A stretch of DNA of 54,715 nt from an uncultured Thermodesulfobacterium sp. (GTDB lineage: Bacteria; Desulfobacterota; Thermodesulfobacteria; Thermodesulfobacteriales; Thermodesulfobacteriaceae): the NCBI GenBank assembly GCA_938091335.1, contig CALLJG010000009.1, positions 1 to 54,715 on the forward strand, read 5' to 3'. A program made the position numbers and the translations under genes. Shown here one piece after another: positions 53,760-54,715 of the stretch. Each line of letters begins with the position of its first letter. Position 1 is the first letter of the stretch. The notes beneath the pieces were generated by a model. The model searched no databases. It was given only the letters and a program-made list of their open reading frames with translations, and had not been told where the DNA came from.

Positions 53760-54410
53760 TTATTTTAAGGGAAAAGTTTTAAATACTTTTATTAATCCTC
53801 TTTCAGCTAATTCTTCAGCTGTTAACCATTTAAATTTACCATAAATTTGGATATTAAACACATTTTCACTTAAAGGTCTTTGAGTCTCGTCAAATTCCTC
53901 CATCCATAAAATTTCTCCAGATTTTCCATTATAAAGAATTAAACTAAAAGCTACACTAGAAGGTTCAGCAATTGAGAAAGCACTTCCCACTCTCTCTTTA
54001 AATCTATAGATTTTTCCATACAAAATGGCTTGAGTATTTGTTTTTTGGCTTAGTTTTTTTATTATTTCTTCAGAATTTTTAGTTTCTTCCAAAATTTCAG
54101 CTATAAGATTTTCAAATTCATTTTGAGATAAAAATATAAAATTATAGTAAGAAGAATATTTAGATAATTCTTTTTTTAAAATATTATTCATAATTGTTTT
54201 ACCATGAGGTTCCACTTCCCCAGCTATTACTTTTTTAACTGGAAGATAAAAAGTGGTTTCACTTTCTTCTGAATATGTTTCAAAAGGCAAGACTAGAATA
54301 GAATTAATAGTTTTACTTAAACTATAAGGTAAATAAACTTTTTTTGATTCTTTGCTACATCCATTTAAAAACAAGAAAAAAATTAAAAAAAATAATTTTA
54401 ATTTTTTCAT
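53760..54410 (-). CDS. Periplasmic lipoprotein of a delta-proteobacteria-like family
   Basis: Start chosen at ATG 54410, giving a lipobox protein (MKKLKLFFLIFFLFLNGCSK, Cys18) of 216 residues. The mature part has a Rossmann-like start (SILVLPFETYSEESETTFYL), AILYGKIYRFKERVG and a C-terminal segment (ILWMEEFDETQRPLSENV ... KWLTAEELAERGL) that I associate with a conserved but uncharacterised lipoprotein family of Desulfobacterota-type bacteria. Function is unknown. An upstream in-frame extension to 54470 lacks a signal-peptide-like start. Confidence 0.75.
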   Translation of the reverse strand: MKKLKLFFLIFFLFLNGCSKESKKVYLPYSLSKTINSILVLPFETYSEESETTFYLPVKKVIAGEVEPHGKTIMNNILKKELSKYSSYYNFIFLSQNEFENLIAEILEETKNSEEIIKKLSQKTNTQAILYGKIYRFKERVGSAFSIAEPSSVAFSLILYNGKSGEILWMEEFDETQRPLSENVFNIQIYGKFKWLTAEELAERGLIKVFKTFPLK

Positions 54411-54475
54411 TTTAAAAAAATTATTATAACACCTTCTATTTAAAAAAACTAGTCTCAATTTATTAATCATAATAC

Positions 54476-54503
54476 TTGATAAATTAATATAATTTCGTAT
54501 AAT
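54476..54503 (+). promoter_or_regulatory. Sigma-70-type promoter of the right-edge CBS gene
   Basis: TTGATA (54476-54481), 16-nt spacer, perfect TATAAT (54498-54503), about 30 nt before the ATG at 54534. This is the best promoter match I found in the window and is followed by an AAGGGG ribosome site. Confidence 0.6.
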
Positions 54504-54533
54504 GTCTCAAAAATTTTAGCTAAGGGGTAGGTG

Positions 54534-54715
54534 ATGATAGAGATTGAGAAGATTAGGGTTAAGGATGTGATGAGAACTCCTGTAAGGACTATTAATGGGA
54601 ATGCTACTGTCAAGGAAGCAGCTGAGATTATGATGGAAACAGGTTATAGAGGTTTAGTAGTTGATAGAGTGGATGAAGAGGATGCAACAAGGCTTATGTT
54701 GATGGCTAATATAGT
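54534..54715 (+). CDS. CBS-domain protein, 5' part (cut by window edge)
   Basis: The partial protein starts MIEIEKIRVKDVMRTPVRTI and continues with NATVKEAAEIMMETGYRGLVV, a clear CBS motif, and is open to the end of the window (61 codons). A GTG at 54531 is an alternative start. It uses AAG and AGG codons more than the neighbouring genes, which mostly use AAA and AGA, suggesting high expression or a different history. Confidence 0.8.
   Translation, partial: MIEIEKIRVKDVMRTPVRTINGNATVKEAAEIMMETGYRGLVVDRVDEEDATRLMLMANI

Overview
The window is mostly AT-rich chromosomal DNA (by eye around 30% G+C, with A/T-ending codons) from a bacterium with two-membrane traits: several lipoproteins, Lgt, YidC with a large periplasmic domain, and an OmpA-like protein. 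Compact operons, overlapping genes and the protein sequences suggest a thermophilic relative of the Thermodesulfobacteriota (Thermodesulfobacterium/Caldimicrobium type). That placement is inference from gene content and sequence feel, not a database result. The first ~2.3 kb is very different (near 50% G+C, different codon use). It carries the N-terminal part of a type I restriction HsdR-like protein whose frame is interrupted by one in-frame TGA and then continues into a carboxypeptidase-regulatory-like (beta-sandwich) domain off the left edge. It is either a recent transfer or an assembly chimera. The junction (about 2340-2535) holds two diverged CRISPR-like repeats and a 12-bp inverted repeat.

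Layout. 2.5-5.9 kb: a YeeE/YedE-type sulfur transporter divergent from hypF (hydrogenase maturation). 5.9-10.1 kb, minus strand: one tightly packed operon trpC-hisI-hisG followed by three signalling genes (HD-GYP N-terminal-like small protein, HDOD protein, degenerate GGDEF protein). 10.2-18.0 kb, plus strand: the conserved origin-type cluster rpmH-rnpA-yidD-yidC-jag-mnmE, then thiD-gatC-gatA-parB, but without dnaA. 18.1-21.3 kb: a GT4 glycosyltransferase and a glycogen-debranching-type glucosidase. 21.6-29.1 kb, minus strand: gpsA, an orphan peptide-binding protein, thpR, cinA, pgpA, a lipoprotein, an epimerase and a TrkA-type potassium channel. 29.1-38.2 kb: fused pabB-pabC, a GT2 glycosyltransferase, recG, tyrA-like, lgt, nth, an OmpA-like protein and an unknown protein. 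38.2-46.8 kb: alaS, then metK-ahcY (S-adenosylmethionine cycle), DUF523/DUF1722, ribE, a serine hydrolase and proC. 46.8-54.7 kb: a phosphate-transport unit (PiT, DUF47, CBS), an inositol-monophosphatase/Nudix fusion, an active-type GGDEF protein, an RNB exoribonuclease, hisA, a lipoprotein and a partial CBS gene.

The most useful observations are: the interrupted HsdR fusion at a sharp composition boundary; two genes (K+ channel and OmpA-like protein) whose start and body are each offset by one base at an 8-nt A/T run, which suggests slippage or assembly error; four convergent gene pairs that overlap at their 3' ends; a leaderless-looking ribE; and the amino-acid/signalling operon. No tRNA, rRNA, complete insertion sequence or full CRISPR array was seen.
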